A stretch of 64,000 nucleotides of DNA, taken from assembly GCF_020410765.1 (NCBI RefSeq), contig NZ_CP084541.1, positions 4,359,001 to 4,423,000 of the forward strand, written 5' to 3'. A program made the translations under genes and the position numbers. The DNA is from Streptomyces marincola. Lineage in GTDB: Bacteria > Actinomycetota > Actinomycetes > Streptomycetales > Streptomycetaceae. Positions 51,210 through 61,140 of the stretch are shown here, in pieces (position 1 is the first letter of the stretch; every line of letters begins with the position of its first letter). Under the pieces are notes generated by a model. It had not been told where the DNA came from. It saw nothing but the letters and a program-made list of their open reading frames with translations, and did no database searches.

Positions 51210-51836
51210 TCAGGACGGGGGCGGGTTGTCCCGCAGGCGGCGGCGCTCCCAGAGATTGGGGTGGCGTATGGTCACCCCGGCGACACCGCCGGTGCCGGTC
51301 ACGCGCAGCAGGGGGGCGCCCGGGCGGCGTTCCTCGGCGCCCGTCTTGTTCTTCACGCCGCCGAACCCGGAGTCGGCACCGGTGGTGTCGACCTCCCAGC
51401 CGAGCGGCACGACGATCGTGATGCCGGCCATGTCGCCGTGCACCTCGACCTCGGGCTCGGGCCAGGGGCAGTCCGCGCGGGTGTAGTCGAGCTTCACGCC
51501 GCCGAGGCCGCCGTGGGCGACGACCTTGCGCGGCACCCGCCAGCGCCCCACGCGCTCGTCGCCGTGCAGGCCGCCCTTGAGCACCAGCGGGGGCCCTTCC
51601 GGTACGGCGGGCGCGGGCCCGAGGGCGGCGTGCCGTCCCGGCAGCGCGGGGAGGTCGGCGAGCAGCGGTTCGAGCTCGCCGTAGGTCTTCGCGGTCAGCG
51701 CCCGCTCCAGGCGCTCCTCCAGCTCGTCGATGTCGAGCCGCCCCTCGCCGGCCGCCTCGCGCAGCCGTTCGGCGACGGCTTCCCGGTCCTCGTGCGAGGC
51801 GCGCATCTCCGCCCGCGGGCGCGGCTCCATCGTCAT
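51210..51836 (-). CDS. DUF1707 protein with LiaF-like C-terminal domain
   Basis: The 208-residue soluble protein has an N-terminal DUF1707 domain (about 8–60: MRASHEDREAVAERLREAAG, IDELEERLERALTAKTYGEL), which is a short helical module common in actinobacteria, then a Pro-rich linker and a beta-rich C-terminal domain (VVAHGGLGGVKLDYTRADCP, EVEVHGDMAGITIVVPLGWE) like the DUF2154/LiaF C-terminal repeat fold. It lacks membrane helices. These proteins are often near cell-envelope stress genes, but the function is unknown. Start ATG 51836 (MTMEPRPRAEM) chosen over 51857 because no ribosome site precedes the latter. Confidence 0.82.
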   Translation of the reverse strand: MTMEPRPRAEMRASHEDREAVAERLREAAGEGRLDIDELEERLERALTAKTYGELEPLLADLPALPGRHAALGPAPAVPEGPPLVLKGGLHGDERVGRWRVPRKVVAHGGLGGVKLDYTRADCPWPEPEVEVHGDMAGITIVVPLGWEVDTTGADSGFGGVKNKTGAEERRPGAPLLRVTGTGGVAGVTIRHPNLWERRRLRDNPPPS

Positions 51837-51955
51837 GCGTTCACGATAACCGAGCACTGCGTGACCGGCCGCTCCCCTGCGGCGGCCTCGCGGGCCGGCG
51901 GGGCCAGGCGCGACCCCGCGGGGGTTCGAGCGGCAGGGCCTAGACTCGGTGGACG

Positions 51956-54379
51956 ATGAGCGGCCTTTTCGATGACAACGCGCTGGCGGACCTCGGCCCT
52001 TCCGGACCCCCGGACGAGGAGCCGCCGCCCGAGCCCGGCTTCGAGCCGTACGAGCCGCGCGAGGAGATCCCGGACGACCTGTTCGCCGGCACGTTCGCGG
52101 AGCCGAAGGCCGCCGAGGAGGACGCCTACTACCGCAACGGCGCCCGCAAGCCCGTCGCCGACCCGGCCGAGCTGCTCACCGGGCTGAACGAGCAGCAGCG
52201 CGCCGCCGTCACCCACAGCGGCTCGCCGCTGCTGATCGTCGCGGGCGCGGGCTCGGGCAAGACCCGGGTCCTCACGCACCGCATCGCCCACCTGCTCGCC
52301 GCCCGCGGCACGCACCCGGGGCAGATCCTCGCGATCACCTTCACGAACAAGGCCGCGGGCGAGATGAAGGAGCGCGTCGGCGAGCTGGTCGGGCCGCGGG
52401 CGAACGCGATGTGGGTGATGACGTTCCACAGCGCGTGCGTGCGCATCCTGCGCCGCGAGAGCAAGCTGCTCGGGTTCACGTCCAGCTTCTCGATCTACGA
52501 CGCCGCGGACTCCAAGCGGCTGATGGCGCTGGTGTGCCGGGACCTGGACCTGGACCCCAAGCGGTTCCCGCCGAAGTCGTTCAGCGCGAAGATCTCCAAC
52601 CTCAAGAACGAGCTGATCGACCCCGAGGACTTCGCCGCGGCGGCGAGCGAGCCGTTCGAGAAGACCCTCGCCGAGGCGTACACGCTGTACCAGTCGCGGC
52701 TGCGCGAGGCGAACGCGCTGGACTTCGACGACATCATCATGACCACGGTGCACCTGCTCGACGCGTTCCCCGACGTCGCGGAGCACTACCGGCGGCGCTT
52801 CCGGCACGTGCTGGTCGACGAGTACCAGGACACCAACATCGCGCAGTACACGCTGATCCGGCTGCTCGTCGGCGACGCGGACCCGGCGGAGCTGTGCGTG
52901 GTGGGCGACGCCGACCAGTCGATCTACGCGTTCCGCGGCGCCACCATCCGCAACATCCTCCAGTTCGAGCAGGACTACCCGGACGCGACGACGCTGCTGC
53001 TCGAACAGAACTACCGCTCCACGCAGACCATCCTCTCCGCCGCGAACGCGGTCATCGCGCGCAACGAGGACCGCCGCCCCAAGAACCTGTGGACGAACGA
53101 GGGCGCGGGCGCGCGCATCACCGGCTACGTGGCCGACACCGAGCACGACGAGGCGCAGTTCGTCGCGGACGAGATCGACCGGCTGTCCGACCAGGGGCGG
53201 GCCCGCGCCGGGGACGTCGCTGTCTTCTACCGCACCAACGCGCAGTCCCGCGTCTTCGAAGAGGTCTTCATCCGCGTCGGCCTGCCGTACAAGGTGGTCG
53301 GCGGCGTCCGCTTCTACGAGCGGCGCGAGGTCAGGGACGTGCTCGCCTACCTGCGGGTGCTGGCGAACCCCGAGGACACCGTGCCCCTGCGCCGCGTCCT
53401 CAACGTGCCCAAGCGCGGCATCGGGGACCGCGCCGAGGCGATGATCGAGGCGCTGGCCTCGCGCGAGCGGATCTCGTTCGCGCAGGCCCTGCGGCGCGTG
53501 GACGAGGCGTACGGGATGGCGGCGCGTTCCACGAACGCGGTCAAGCGGTTCAACGCGCTGCTCGAAGAGCTGCGCACCGTCGTGGAGTCGGGCGCGGGTC
53601 CGGCGACCGTGCTGGAGGCCGTGCTTGAGCGGACCGGTTATCTCGCGGAACTCCAGGCGTCCACCGACCCGCAGGACGAGACCCGCGTGGAAAACCTCCA
53701 GGAACTGGCGGCGGTGGCCCTTGAGTTCGAGGAGGCCCGCGACGAGGAGAATCCGGGGACGCTGGCCGACTTCCTCGAACAGGTCGCGCTTGTGGCCGAC
53801 TCCGACGAGATTCCGGACGACGAGGGTGACGGAGTCGTCACTCTCATGACCCTGCACACCGCCAAGGGCCTGGAATTCCCCGTGGTCTTCCTGACGGGTA
53901 TGGAGGACGGCGTTTTTCCGCACCAGCGGTCGCTCGGCAAGACAAAGGAACTCGAAGAGGAACGGCGGCTGGCGTACGTGGGGATCACGCGCGCGCGGCA
54001 GCGGCTGTACCTGACGCGGTCCGCGCTGCGCAGCGCGTGGGGCCAGCCGCAGCACAACCCGCCGTCGCGCTTCCTCGACGAGATTCCCGAGGCCCACCTG
54101 GACTGGCGCCGCACGGGCGGCACGGCGCAGGCACCCGCGCCCGCCGCCCCCGCCGCCGCGCGCGGCAGGCGGGGCGCGGGCGGCTTCGCGACCGGCCGGA
54201 TGAAGGACCGCCCGGTGGTGGACCTCGCCCCGGGGGACCGGGTGACGCACGACAGTTTCGGCATGGGGACGGTGATTTCCGTTCAGGGCGCCGGGGACCG
54301 GGCCGAGGCCGCGATCGACTTCGGTGGTGAGAAGCCGAAGCGGCTGCTGCTGCGTTACGCACCCGTCGAGAAGCTTTGA
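51956..54379 (+). CDS. pcrA: DNA helicase PcrA/UvrD
   Basis: PcrA is a superfamily 1 3'-5' helicase in nucleotide excision repair and replication restart. The 807-residue protein has an acidic Pro-rich N-terminus (about 1–65) and then motifs in order: Q motif LNEQQRAAV, Walker A AGAGSGKT, LAITFTNKAAGEMKERV (Ia), VDEYQDTN (II), VGDADQSIYAFRGA (III), LEQNYRST (IV), TLHTAKGLEFPVV (V) and YVGITRARQRLYLT (VI). A C-terminal Tudor-like domain (DRVTHDSFGMGTVISVQGAG) follows, typical of PcrA, where it contacts RNA polymerase. All motifs are intact. ATG 51956 is about 120 bases from the divergent DUF1707 gene. Confidence 0.96.
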   Translation: MSGLFDDNALADLGPSGPPDEEPPPEPGFEPYEPREEIPDDLFAGTFAEPKAAEEDAYYRNGARKPVADPAELLTGLNEQQRAAVTHSGSPLLIVAGAGSGKTRVLTHRIAHLLAARGTHPGQILAITFTNKAAGEMKERVGELVGPRANAMWVMTFHSACVRILRRESKLLGFTSSFSIYDAADSKRLMALVCRDLDLDPKRFPPKSFSAKISNLKNELIDPEDFAAAASEPFEKTLAEAYTLYQSRLREANALDFDDIIMTTVHLLDAFPDVAEHYRRRFRHVLVDEYQDTNIAQYTLIRLLVGDADPAELCVVGDADQSIYAFRGATIRNILQFEQDYPDATTLLLEQNYRSTQTILSAANAVIARNEDRRPKNLWTNEGAGARITGYVADTEHDEAQFVADEIDRLSDQGRARAGDVAVFYRTNAQSRVFEEVFIRVGLPYKVVGGVRFYERREVRDVLAYLRVLANPEDTVPLRRVLNVPKRGIGDRAEAMIEALASRERISFAQALRRVDEAYGMAARSTNAVKRFNALLEELRTVVESGAGPATVLEAVLERTGYLAELQASTDPQDETRVENLQELAAVALEFEEARDEENPGTLADFLEQVALVADSDEIPDDEGDGVVTLMTLHTAKGLEFPVVFLTGMEDGVFPHQRSLGKTKELEEERRLAYVGITRARQRLYLTRSALRSAWGQPQHNPPSRFLDEIPEAHLDWRRTGGTAQAPAPAAPAAARGRRGAGGFATGRMKDRPVVDLAPGDRVTHDSFGMGTVISVQGAGDRAEAAIDFGGEKPKRLLLRYAPVEKL

Positions 54380-54532
54380 TTCTTCCCCTGTAGTGTTCCC
54401 GGTATGTCACAGACCGGGGAAAGGGCTTGTGGTAGGGGCGCGGGGAGCGGTTAGCTGCTGCGGCAATGTTCGTACTCCGGGCCCTGACTCCCCGGAGCGC
54501 GAACCATCTTGAGAACCTCAGGGGGACCCACC

Positions 54533-55252
54533 ATGAGCCAGCCCTGGCAGCAGCAGCCTGACGGCGGCGGCTACGGACAGCAGCCGCAGCAGCCCGGCGG
54601 TTACGGCCAGCCCCAGCCCAACCCGTACGCGCAGCCGCAGCCGGCCCAGCCGCCGCAGATGCAGCCGGGGCAGCCGCCGCAGGCTCCGTACGGCCAGCCG
54701 CCGCAGCCCGGCTACGGCTACCCGGGGCCGCAGCCCCAGCCCTACGGCGCCCCGCAGGGCGGGCCGGGCGGCTGGCCGCCGCCCCCGCCGCCCGCGGGCG
54801 GCCCGGCGGGGAGCCAGGCGATACTCCTGGCCGTCCTGGCCGCCGTGGGCGCGGCGCTGGTGATGACGGTCCTCTACGCGTTCCTCTACAGCGCGATGTT
54901 CGACGAGGAGACCTACGAGGTCACGAAGATCGGCTACGTGTCCCTCGCGATCGGCGCGGCCGTCGCCGTCGGGCCGGCGTTCCTCGCCCGGCGCAACATG
55001 GGGCTGATCGCCCTGGCCGCCGGGCTCGCGCTGGTCGCCGCCGTGCTCGGCGAGCTGTACGGCATGGCGATGATCCTCAGCGAGCACACGCCCACGGACT
55101 GGAGCGCGACGAAGATCTTCTTCGAGGAGTTCGGCAACCTCTGGGACGGCTGGAGCGAGGAGAACGACCCGATCAACTACTTCTTCCTCGTCCTGGCCCC
55201 CGTCGGCGCGTTCTCCGTCGCCCAGGCGGTCGCGCGCCGCACCGCCGCGTGA
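54533..55252 (+). CDS. Membrane protein with Gln/Pro/Gly-rich N-terminus
   Basis: The 239-residue protein has a low-complexity cytoplasmic half (about 1–95; repeats of YGQPQP and QQPGGYG) and then four membrane helices (AILLAVLAAVGAALVMTVLYAF, VSLAIGAAVAVGPAFLA, LIALAAGLALVAAVLGELYG, YFFLVLAPVGAFSVAQAVA), with an acidic loop before the last. No family is recognised; the Gln/Pro/Gly tail plus helices is common in actinobacterial cell-envelope proteins. ATG 54533 follows GGGGGACCC. Its 3' 80 bases overlap the end of the convergent FUSC-like gene. Confidence 0.78.
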   Translation: MSQPWQQQPDGGGYGQQPQQPGGYGQPQPNPYAQPQPAQPPQMQPGQPPQAPYGQPPQPGYGYPGPQPQPYGAPQGGPGGWPPPPPPAGGPAGSQAILLAVLAAVGAALVMTVLYAFLYSAMFDEETYEVTKIGYVSLAIGAAVAVGPAFLARRNMGLIALAAGLALVAAVLGELYGMAMILSEHTPTDWSATKIFFEEFGNLWDGWSEENDPINYFFLVLAPVGAFSVAQAVARRTAA

Positions 55253-56435
55253 GCTGACCCCGTCCGGCCGCGGCCGGACCCGCCGCGCCGGTGCCCGTCG
55301 GCCTGTGGGTGCCGAGGTCGTCGAGGATGCGGGCGGCGTCGGTGAGCAGGGCCCCGTACAACGGCCACTCGCCGGGCGCGTCGAGGTGCGCCCGGCGGCT
55401 GCGCGCCGCGAGCCGGTCGTGGCACCGTCGGGCCCGGTCGACGCGGTCGCGCAGCGCCTCCCCGTCGGCGTCCGCGTCCTCCGAGACGGGCAGTTCGCGG
55501 GCCGCGACCGCGACATCGGTCAGCAGCTCGGCGTAGCCGGTGAGGAAGTCGCGGGCCAGCGCCTGGTAGTGGTCGCTGTGCGCCGCGTACCGCAGACCGC
55601 GGGCGATGGACTGCGTCTGGTGCCCGACGCGTTCCAGGACGTTCACGGCCGCGTGGTGCGCGGGCAGCCGCAGGTGGCCGCCGCGCACCAGGCGGCGCGG
55701 GTTGAGGCGCGCGGCCTCCTCGCCGTCCTCGACGGAGGCGCGGGCCCGCTGCGCGAGCCCGTCGATCCGCCGGGCCCTGTCGAGCCACTCCTGGGCCCGC
55801 GTCTCGTCGGGCGTGGTCTCGCGCAGATCGTCCGCGATGTCGCTCAGCAGCCCGCACACCTCCCCGCCCAGCGACCTGACGGCCTCGTCCGCGCTGCCGT
55901 GTCGCAGGCGCGGCGCCCACAGCACGGCGGTGGCGAGCCCGCAGCCCACGCCGATGAGGATCGCGGCCACCAGCTGGAGGCTGTAGTCGAGCTGGCCGCC
56001 GCCCGCCGAGAACGCGAACAGCGCGGTCACCGGAACCTGGAGGCGCTGCGCCCCCAGCGGGCGCAGGCGGGCCACGGCGAGGGCGGCGATCAGGAGCACG
56101 GCGAGGCTCCACGCGTGGATGCCCGCGGTGGAGCCGAAGCCCGCGGCGAGCACGACGCCCACGGCCACCGCGCCCATGTAGCGCAGGGACTGCCACAGCG
56201 AGCGGTAGACCGTTCCGTGCACGGACAGCAGCGAGGTGAACGGCGCGAACGTGGTGACGCTCACCGGCAGCAGCCAGGAGGCGATCGACCAGGCGGCGAC
56301 GGCGGCGAGCACGGCCTTGGCGTGCATCGTCAGGTCGTCCCGCTCCCAGCCCGGCCTGCGGACGGCGCGGGCCGCGTTCCGCCGGGCCCGTGCCACCCAT
56401 GTCCGGGGCGGTGCCGGTGCCGTGGGTCCGGTCAT
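55173..56435 (-). CDS. FUSC-like membrane protein (aromatic acid exporter family)
   Basis: The 420-residue protein has an Arg-rich start, then about six membrane helices in the first 200 residues (AKAVLAAVAAWSIASWLLPV, YMGAVAVGVVLAAGFGS, LVAAILIGVGCGLATAVLW) with the FUSC-type pattern LLSVHGTVYRSLWQSLRYMG. A long helical cytoplasmic region follows (about 215–400) rich in Arg/Asp. FUSC/ArAE proteins are thought to export aromatic acids or fusaric-acid-like compounds; no adjacent periplasmic adaptor is expected in Gram-positives. Start ATG 56435; the frame upstream is promoter-like. Its 3' end overlaps the convergent gene by 80 bases. Confidence 0.8.
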   Translation of the reverse strand: MTGPTAPAPPRTWVARARRNAARAVRRPGWERDDLTMHAKAVLAAVAAWSIASWLLPVSVTTFAPFTSLLSVHGTVYRSLWQSLRYMGAVAVGVVLAAGFGSTAGIHAWSLAVLLIAALAVARLRPLGAQRLQVPVTALFAFSAGGGQLDYSLQLVAAILIGVGCGLATAVLWAPRLRHGSADEAVRSLGGEVCGLLSDIADDLRETTPDETRAQEWLDRARRIDGLAQRARASVEDGEEAARLNPRRLVRGGHLRLPAHHAAVNVLERVGHQTQSIARGLRYAAHSDHYQALARDFLTGYAELLTDVAVAARELPVSEDADADGEALRDRVDRARRCHDRLAARSRRAHLDAPGEWPLYGALLTDAARILDDLGTHRPTGTGAAGPAAAGRGQLTRRCGARPPGRRRTRRRGPGRGRSS

Positions 56436-56646
56436 CGCCGCGCAGCTCCTCTCGCCCGTGCCACCCGCTGGGTCCGCTCCGGCCGTCCGGCCGCGGACCG
56501 TACCCGGGATCCGGTAACCCGTCGGCGCGTGGTGAAACCGGGGCGTGGCGAATCGGACACCGGCGCGTTCCCGCCGCCGGGTCAGTTCGCCGGCGGCGCT
56601 GCCCCCGGGCATGGCCGCCGCCGGGGTGCGGGCGGCCGGGGTGGGC

Positions 56647-58086
56647 TCAGGTGGGTTCCAGGCCCTTGCCGCGCAGCCAGGCCAGCGGGTCGACGGGCGA
56701 GCCGCCGCCGGGGCGCACCTCGAAGTGCAGGTGCGGTCCCGTGGAGGTGCCGGAGTTGCCCGAGTAGGCGATCACGGTCCCCGCCTGCACGGTGCCCGAG
56801 GTGAAGATGGTGCTGTCGAGGTGCGCGTACCAGGTCTCCGTGCCGTCCGGGGCGGTCAGGATGGCCATGGTCCCGTAGCTGGGGTGGAACTGGGTGCTGA
56901 TGGTGCCGTCCGTGGCGGCCCGCACCGACGTTCCGTAGCTGACGGGGAAGTCGATGCCGGTGTGCGTGGACATCCAGTTGATGCCCGACTGGCCGAAGGT
57001 GGCGCTGAGTCCCCGCTGCTCCACCGGCAGGAAGAACTTGGGCCGTGCCGCCTCGGCCGCCGCGGCAGCGGCGGCGGCTGCCTCGGCCTCCGCCTCCTGC
57101 TGCGCCTCAAGGTCGATGCGCCCCTGGGTGCGGCTGGCCCGGTCGCTGTAGTCGTCCACCGCCTCCGTCAGGCCGGCGAGCTGGCTGTCGAGCTGCTGGT
57201 TGGCGGCGACCGGATGGACGTCGGCCGGGTCGGGCGCGGCGACGGGCGCCGGAGTCTCGTTCACCGGCTCCGACTCGTTGACGGTCGCGGCCGTGGCGAC
57301 GGCGGTCACGCCGAGGACGGCGAGGGAGGGGGCGGCCACGCTCAGGAACGCCGACCGCCTCGGCCGCGCGGAACGGCGCCTGCCCCCGCGCCGCTGCGGC
57401 CGGCCGGCCGTCGCGTCCTCGTCGGCGGCGTCGGCGGCGTCGGCGTTGTCGGCGGTGACAGCGGCGACGGGGATGCCGGCGGTGTCCGCCGGGTCGTACC
57501 GCGGTTCCTCGTGCGCCTCGTCCAGGACGAGGGCGCCCTCGGCCGGGTGGGCTGCCGGGTCCTGCGACTCGTGAACGCCGACGCCGACGCCGTGGCCGGG
57601 GTCGTGGCCGAGGTCGTCGGGGCCCTGGCCGGTGCCGTACCCCGCCCCGTAGCCGGCGCCGTCCCCGCCCGGCGCGTCCCCGGCGTAGCCGGGCAGCGGC
57701 GGCTCGGGGGCGGCGGCCTGCGGCGCGCCCTGCGCGGGGAACGCCGCGGCGTACGCCGCGTCCGGCCCGGCGGGGGTTTCGTGAAGATCTGGGAACGCGT
57801 GGCCCGCGTCGCCCCAGCCGCCCGGCGCGTGGGCGTCGCCGCCGTACCACTGGTGCTGCTGGGCGGGCTGCGCGGCGGTGTCCCAGGCGTGGACGTCCTG
57901 CTGGTACCCGGTCTGCTCGTGGTGGCCGGCCGGCCCGCCGTAGGCGGCATAGGTGTCGTAGGCGTCGTAGGCGGCGTGCGCCTCCCGGTGGCCGTGGCCC
58001 GGGGCGATCACGTCGTGTGCGGCGTAGGAGTCGTAGCCGGAATAATCCGTGAGCCCGGAGGGTTCCGACAGCAGACGATCGCTCAC
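56647..58086 (-). CDS. Membrane-anchored M23 (LytM-type) peptidase
   Basis: The protein has 479 residues. A Tyr/His/Gly/Asp-rich cytoplasmic N-terminus (about 1–240, with runs such as SYAAHD and DAYDTYAAYGG) leads to an Arg-rich boundary and one membrane helix (FLSVAAPSLAVLGVTAVATA), then a coiled-coil tract (EAEAEAAAAAAAAAEAA) and a C-terminal M23 domain. The zinc motif is HTGIDFP (HxxxD) and the second HLHFEV (HxH), both complete. M23 enzymes cut peptidoglycan cross-bridges. GTG 58086 was chosen; an ATG at 58254 would add a basic stretch without a ribosome site. The gene lies alone, divergent from icmB. Confidence 0.88.
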   Translation of the reverse strand: MSDRLLSEPSGLTDYSGYDSYAAHDVIAPGHGHREAHAAYDAYDTYAAYGGPAGHHEQTGYQQDVHAWDTAAQPAQQHQWYGGDAHAPGGWGDAGHAFPDLHETPAGPDAAYAAAFPAQGAPQAAAPEPPLPGYAGDAPGGDGAGYGAGYGTGQGPDDLGHDPGHGVGVGVHESQDPAAHPAEGALVLDEAHEEPRYDPADTAGIPVAAVTADNADAADAADEDATAGRPQRRGGRRRSARPRRSAFLSVAAPSLAVLGVTAVATAATVNESEPVNETPAPVAAPDPADVHPVAANQQLDSQLAGLTEAVDDYSDRASRTQGRIDLEAQQEAEAEAAAAAAAAAEAARPKFFLPVEQRGLSATFGQSGINWMSTHTGIDFPVSYGTSVRAATDGTISTQFHPSYGTMAILTAPDGTETWYAHLDSTIFTSGTVQAGTVIAYSGNSGTSTGPHLHFEVRPGGGSPVDPLAWLRGKGLEPT

Positions 58087-58412
58087 CGACAATGCCTTTC
58101 GGCTCGACAACAGGGACCGGGATTCCCCGCCTCCTGCGGTTCGAGCGGTGACTGTACCCGGGGGTACGCGGCGGCCACAATCTTTCCCGGGCTGTTCCCA
58201 GGTTTCCGAGGACCCTAAGCGGGCAATAGGCCGATTTTCGGCGGGAGTCGCCATGGTTACCGCACGTCGTGTTCGATATTAGTTCGAATTCATCCTCCGC
58301 CTCGGCGCCCGGTGGGCGCGGAGTGATTTCCCGTCGGGGCTGTTCCCCCGCCCGCGCGGTGGGGGATCCTGAAGTCAACGTGCGTTAACTCGTATCCGCC
58401 GGGAGGCTGGCA
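58087..58412. other. 326-base gene-free region between the M23 peptidase and icmB
   Basis: No gene is seen. On the minus strand it is the leader of the M23 gene and contains several short GC hairpins. It also has an AT-rich patch at about 58255–58290 that could hold promoter elements for either gene. GGGAGG at 58401–58406 is the icmB ribosome site. Confidence 0.5.
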
Positions 58413-58865
58413 ATGGGTGTGTCGGGTCCGATCCGCGTCGTGGTGGCCAAGCCCGGGCTCGACGGCCACGACCGGGGGGCGAAGGTCATCGCCCGCGCGC
58501 TGCGCGACGCGGGGATGGAGGTCATCTACACGGGGCTGCACCAGACGCCGGAGCAGATCGTCGACACCGCGATCCAGGAGGACGCCGACGCGATCGGCCT
58601 GTCGATCCTCTCCGGCGCGCACAACACACTCTTCGCCCGCGTGATCGAGCTGCTGCGGGAGCGCGACGCGGAGGACGTGCTCCTCTTCGGCGGCGGCATC
58701 ATCCCCGAGGCGGACATCGCCCCTCTGAAAGCGGCGGGAGTGGCCGAGATCTTCACGCCCGGCGCCTCGACGGGCGAGGTGGTCGCGTGGGTGCGCGGGG
58801 CCCTGGCCGAACCGGGGTCAGGGCCCGCGGAAGCCGCGGGGCCCGTGCGCGGCGGGGATGTGTGA
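58413..58865 (+). CDS. icmB: Cobalamin-binding mutase small subunit (isobutyryl-CoA mutase type)
   Basis: This 150-residue B12-binding domain carries the base-off signature D17-x-H19-x-x-G22 (GLDGHDRG), [11 protein letters not shown] and [10 protein letters not shown]. Alone-standing domains of this length are the small subunits of isobutyryl-CoA or methylmalonyl-CoA-type mutases, IcmB in Streptomyces, which pair with a large subunit encoded elsewhere. Isobutyryl-CoA mutase interconverts isobutyryl- and n-butyryl-CoA. The position before sucCD fits the S. coelicolor icmB locus as I recall it. The C-terminal tail of about 20 residues is Gly/Ala/Pro-rich. Confidence 0.85.
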   Translation: MGVSGPIRVVVAKPGLDGHDRGAKVIARALRDAGMEVIYTGLHQTPEQIVDTAIQEDADAIGLSILSGAHNTLFARVIELLRERDAEDVLLFGGGIIPEADIAPLKAAGVAEIFTPGASTGEVVAWVRGALAEPGSGPAEAAGPVRGGDV

Positions 58866-59030
58866 CAGGACTCACCACGTTGGGGTGACCCAGGATTCAA
58901 GCCCCCCGCCGGGGCCCGGATACGCTCGACTCCGGACTTGCCGCGTGCTTCGACGTCGCCTCGCAACGCGGCCACGCGGCACGCCCACGCTGACAACGAC
59001 CGCGAGACACTGATTGAGGGACGGACGCGC

Positions 59031-60206
59031 GTGGACCTGTTCGAGTATCAGGCGAGGGACCTCTTCGCCAAGCATGGCGTACCGGTGCTGGCCGGCGAAG
59101 TCATCGACACGCCCGAGGCGGCGCGCGAGGCGACCGAGCGGCTCGGCGGTCGCGCGGTCGTCAAGGCGCAGGTGAAGACCGGCGGACGCGGCAAGGCCGG
59201 CGGGGTCAAGCTGGCCTCGGACCCGGAGGACGCGGTCGCCAAGGCCGGCGCCATCCTGGGCATGGACATCAAGGGCCACACCGTCCACCGCGTCATGCTG
59301 GCCCAGACGGCGGACATCGCCGATGAGTACTACGTCTCCTTCCTCCTCGACCGCACCAACCGGACGTTCCTCGCCATGGCGTCCGTCGAGGGCGGCGTGG
59401 AGATCGAGGAGGTCGCGGCCAACAACCCCGAGGCGCTGGCGAAGATCCCCGTCGACGCGGTCGAGGGGGTCACCGAGGCCAAGGCGCGCGAGATCACCGA
59501 GGCGGCGCGGTTCCCCGCGGAGATCGCCGACCAGGTGGTCGACGTCCTTCAGCGGCTGTGGACCGTCTTCGTCGAGGAGGACGCGCTGCTGGTGGAGGTC
59601 AACCCGCTGGTGAAGACCGGTGACGGCCGGATCGTCGCGCTCGACGGGAAGGTGTCGCTCGACGCCAACGCCGAGTTCCGCCAGCCGGAGCACGCCGCCC
59701 TTGAGGACACGGCCGCGGCGAACCCGCTGGAGGCCGCGGCCAAGGAGCGCGGCCTCAACTACGTGAAGCTCGACGGCGGTTCCGTCGGCATCATCGGCAA
59801 CGGCGCGGGGCTGGTCATGAGCACCCTGGACGTCGTCGCCTACGCGGGCGAGGCGCACGGCGGCGTGAAGCCGGCCAACTTCCTCGACATCGGCGGCGGC
59901 GCCTCCGCCGAGGTGATGGCCAACGGTCTGGAGATCATCCTCGGCGACCCCGAGGTGCGGTCCGTCTTCGTCAACGTCTTCGGCGGCATCACCGCGTGCG
60001 ACGCCGTGGCGAACGGCATCGTGCAGGCCCTGGAGCTGCTGAAGTCCAAGGGCGAGGACGTGCGCAAGCCGCTGGTGGTCCGGCTCGACGGCAACAACGC
60101 CGAGCTGGGGCGCAAGATCCTCACCGACGCCGACCACCCGCTCGTCGAGCAGGTGGACACCATGGACGGAGCGGCCGACCGCGCCGCCGAGCTGGCCGCC
60201 AAGTAA
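59031..60206 (+). CDS. sucC: Succinyl-CoA synthetase beta subunit
   Basis: SucC provides the nucleotide- and succinate-binding subunit of the TCA-cycle enzyme that makes ATP or GTP from succinyl-CoA. The 391-residue protein has an ATP-grasp domain ([36 protein letters not shown]), [20 protein letters not shown], the CoA-ligase domain and [20 protein letters not shown]. It is the normal length. GTG 59031 was chosen by comparison with the standard MDLFEYQ start. SucD follows after 28 bases. No strong promoter stands out in the 165-base gap before it. Confidence 0.96.
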   Translation: MDLFEYQARDLFAKHGVPVLAGEVIDTPEAAREATERLGGRAVVKAQVKTGGRGKAGGVKLASDPEDAVAKAGAILGMDIKGHTVHRVMLAQTADIADEYYVSFLLDRTNRTFLAMASVEGGVEIEEVAANNPEALAKIPVDAVEGVTEAKAREITEAARFPAEIADQVVDVLQRLWTVFVEEDALLVEVNPLVKTGDGRIVALDGKVSLDANAEFRQPEHAALEDTAAANPLEAAAKERGLNYVKLDGGSVGIIGNGAGLVMSTLDVVAYAGEAHGGVKPANFLDIGGGASAEVMANGLEIILGDPEVRSVFVNVFGGITACDAVANGIVQALELLKSKGEDVRKPLVVRLDGNNAELGRKILTDADHPLVEQVDTMDGAADRAAELAAK

Positions 60207-60234
60207 CGCGGAGTAAAGGACACCGACTCACACC

Positions 60235-61119
60235 ATGGCTATCTTCCTCACCAAGGAGAGCAAGGTCATCGTCCAGGGGATGACCGGCTCGGAAGGCCAG
60301 AAGCACACGCGGCGGATGCTGGCGGCGGGCACCAACATCGTCGGCGGCGTCAACCCGCGCAAGGCCGGCCAGACCGTCGACTTCGACGGCACCGAGGTGC
60401 CCGTCTTCGGCGGCGTCAAGGAGGCCGTCGAGGCCACCGGCGCCGACGTGACGGTCATCTTCGTCCCGGAGAAGTTCACCAAGGACGCCGTCATCGAGGC
60501 CATCGACGCGGAGATCCCGCTGGCCGTCGTGATCACCGAGGGCATCGCGGTCCACGACACCGCCGCGTTCTGGTCCCACGCGGGCCGGAAGGGCAACAAG
60601 ACGCGCATCATCGGTCCGAACTGCCCCGGCCTGATCACCCCCGGTCAGTCGAACGCGGGCATCATCCCGGCCGACATCACCAAGCCGGGCCGCATCGGCC
60701 TGGTCTCCAAGTCCGGCACGCTGACCTACCAGATGATGTACGAGCTGCGGGACATCGGCTTCAGCTCCTGCGTCGGCATCGGCGGCGACCCGGTCATCGG
60801 CACCACGCACATCGACGCCCTCGCGGCGTTCGAGGCGGACCCGGAGACCGACCTCATCGTGATGATCGGCGAGATCGGCGGCGACGCCGAGGAGCGGGCC
60901 GCGGACTTCATCAAGGCCAACGTGACCAAGCCGGTCGTCGGCTACGTCGCGGGCTTCACCGCGCCCGAGGGCAAGACGATGGGGCACGCCGGCGCGATCG
61001 TCTCCGGCTCCTCCGGCACCGCCCAGGCCAAGCAGGAGGCCCTGGAGGCGGCCGGCGTCAAGGTCGGCAAGACGCCGTCCGAGACCGCCCGCCTGGCCCG
61101 CGAGCTGCTCACGGCCTGA
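60235..61119 (+). CDS. sucD: Succinyl-CoA synthetase alpha subunit
   Basis: The 294-residue alpha subunit has the CoA-binding Rossmann domain ([20 protein letters not shown]), [11 protein letters not shown] and the active-site phospho-His H251 in [15 protein letters not shown]. This His is phosphorylated during catalysis. It is co-transcribed with sucC. Length and motifs are normal. A strong hairpin ends the operon at 61141–61183. Confidence 0.96.
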   Translation: MAIFLTKESKVIVQGMTGSEGQKHTRRMLAAGTNIVGGVNPRKAGQTVDFDGTEVPVFGGVKEAVEATGADVTVIFVPEKFTKDAVIEAIDAEIPLAVVITEGIAVHDTAAFWSHAGRKGNKTRIIGPNCPGLITPGQSNAGIIPADITKPGRIGLVSKSGTLTYQMMYELRDIGFSSCVGIGGDPVIGTTHIDALAAFEADPETDLIVMIGEIGGDAEERAADFIKANVTKPVVGYVAGFTAPEGKTMGHAGAIVSGSSGTAQAKQEALEAAGVKVGKTPSETARLARELLTA

Positions 61120-61140
61120 CCCGGCACGCGGCACTTCCCC

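Noticed and set aside
51833..54250. 805-codon minus-strand frame opposite pcrA
   Set aside because: It is antisense to all helicase motifs and has a His/Arg/Leu noise composition.
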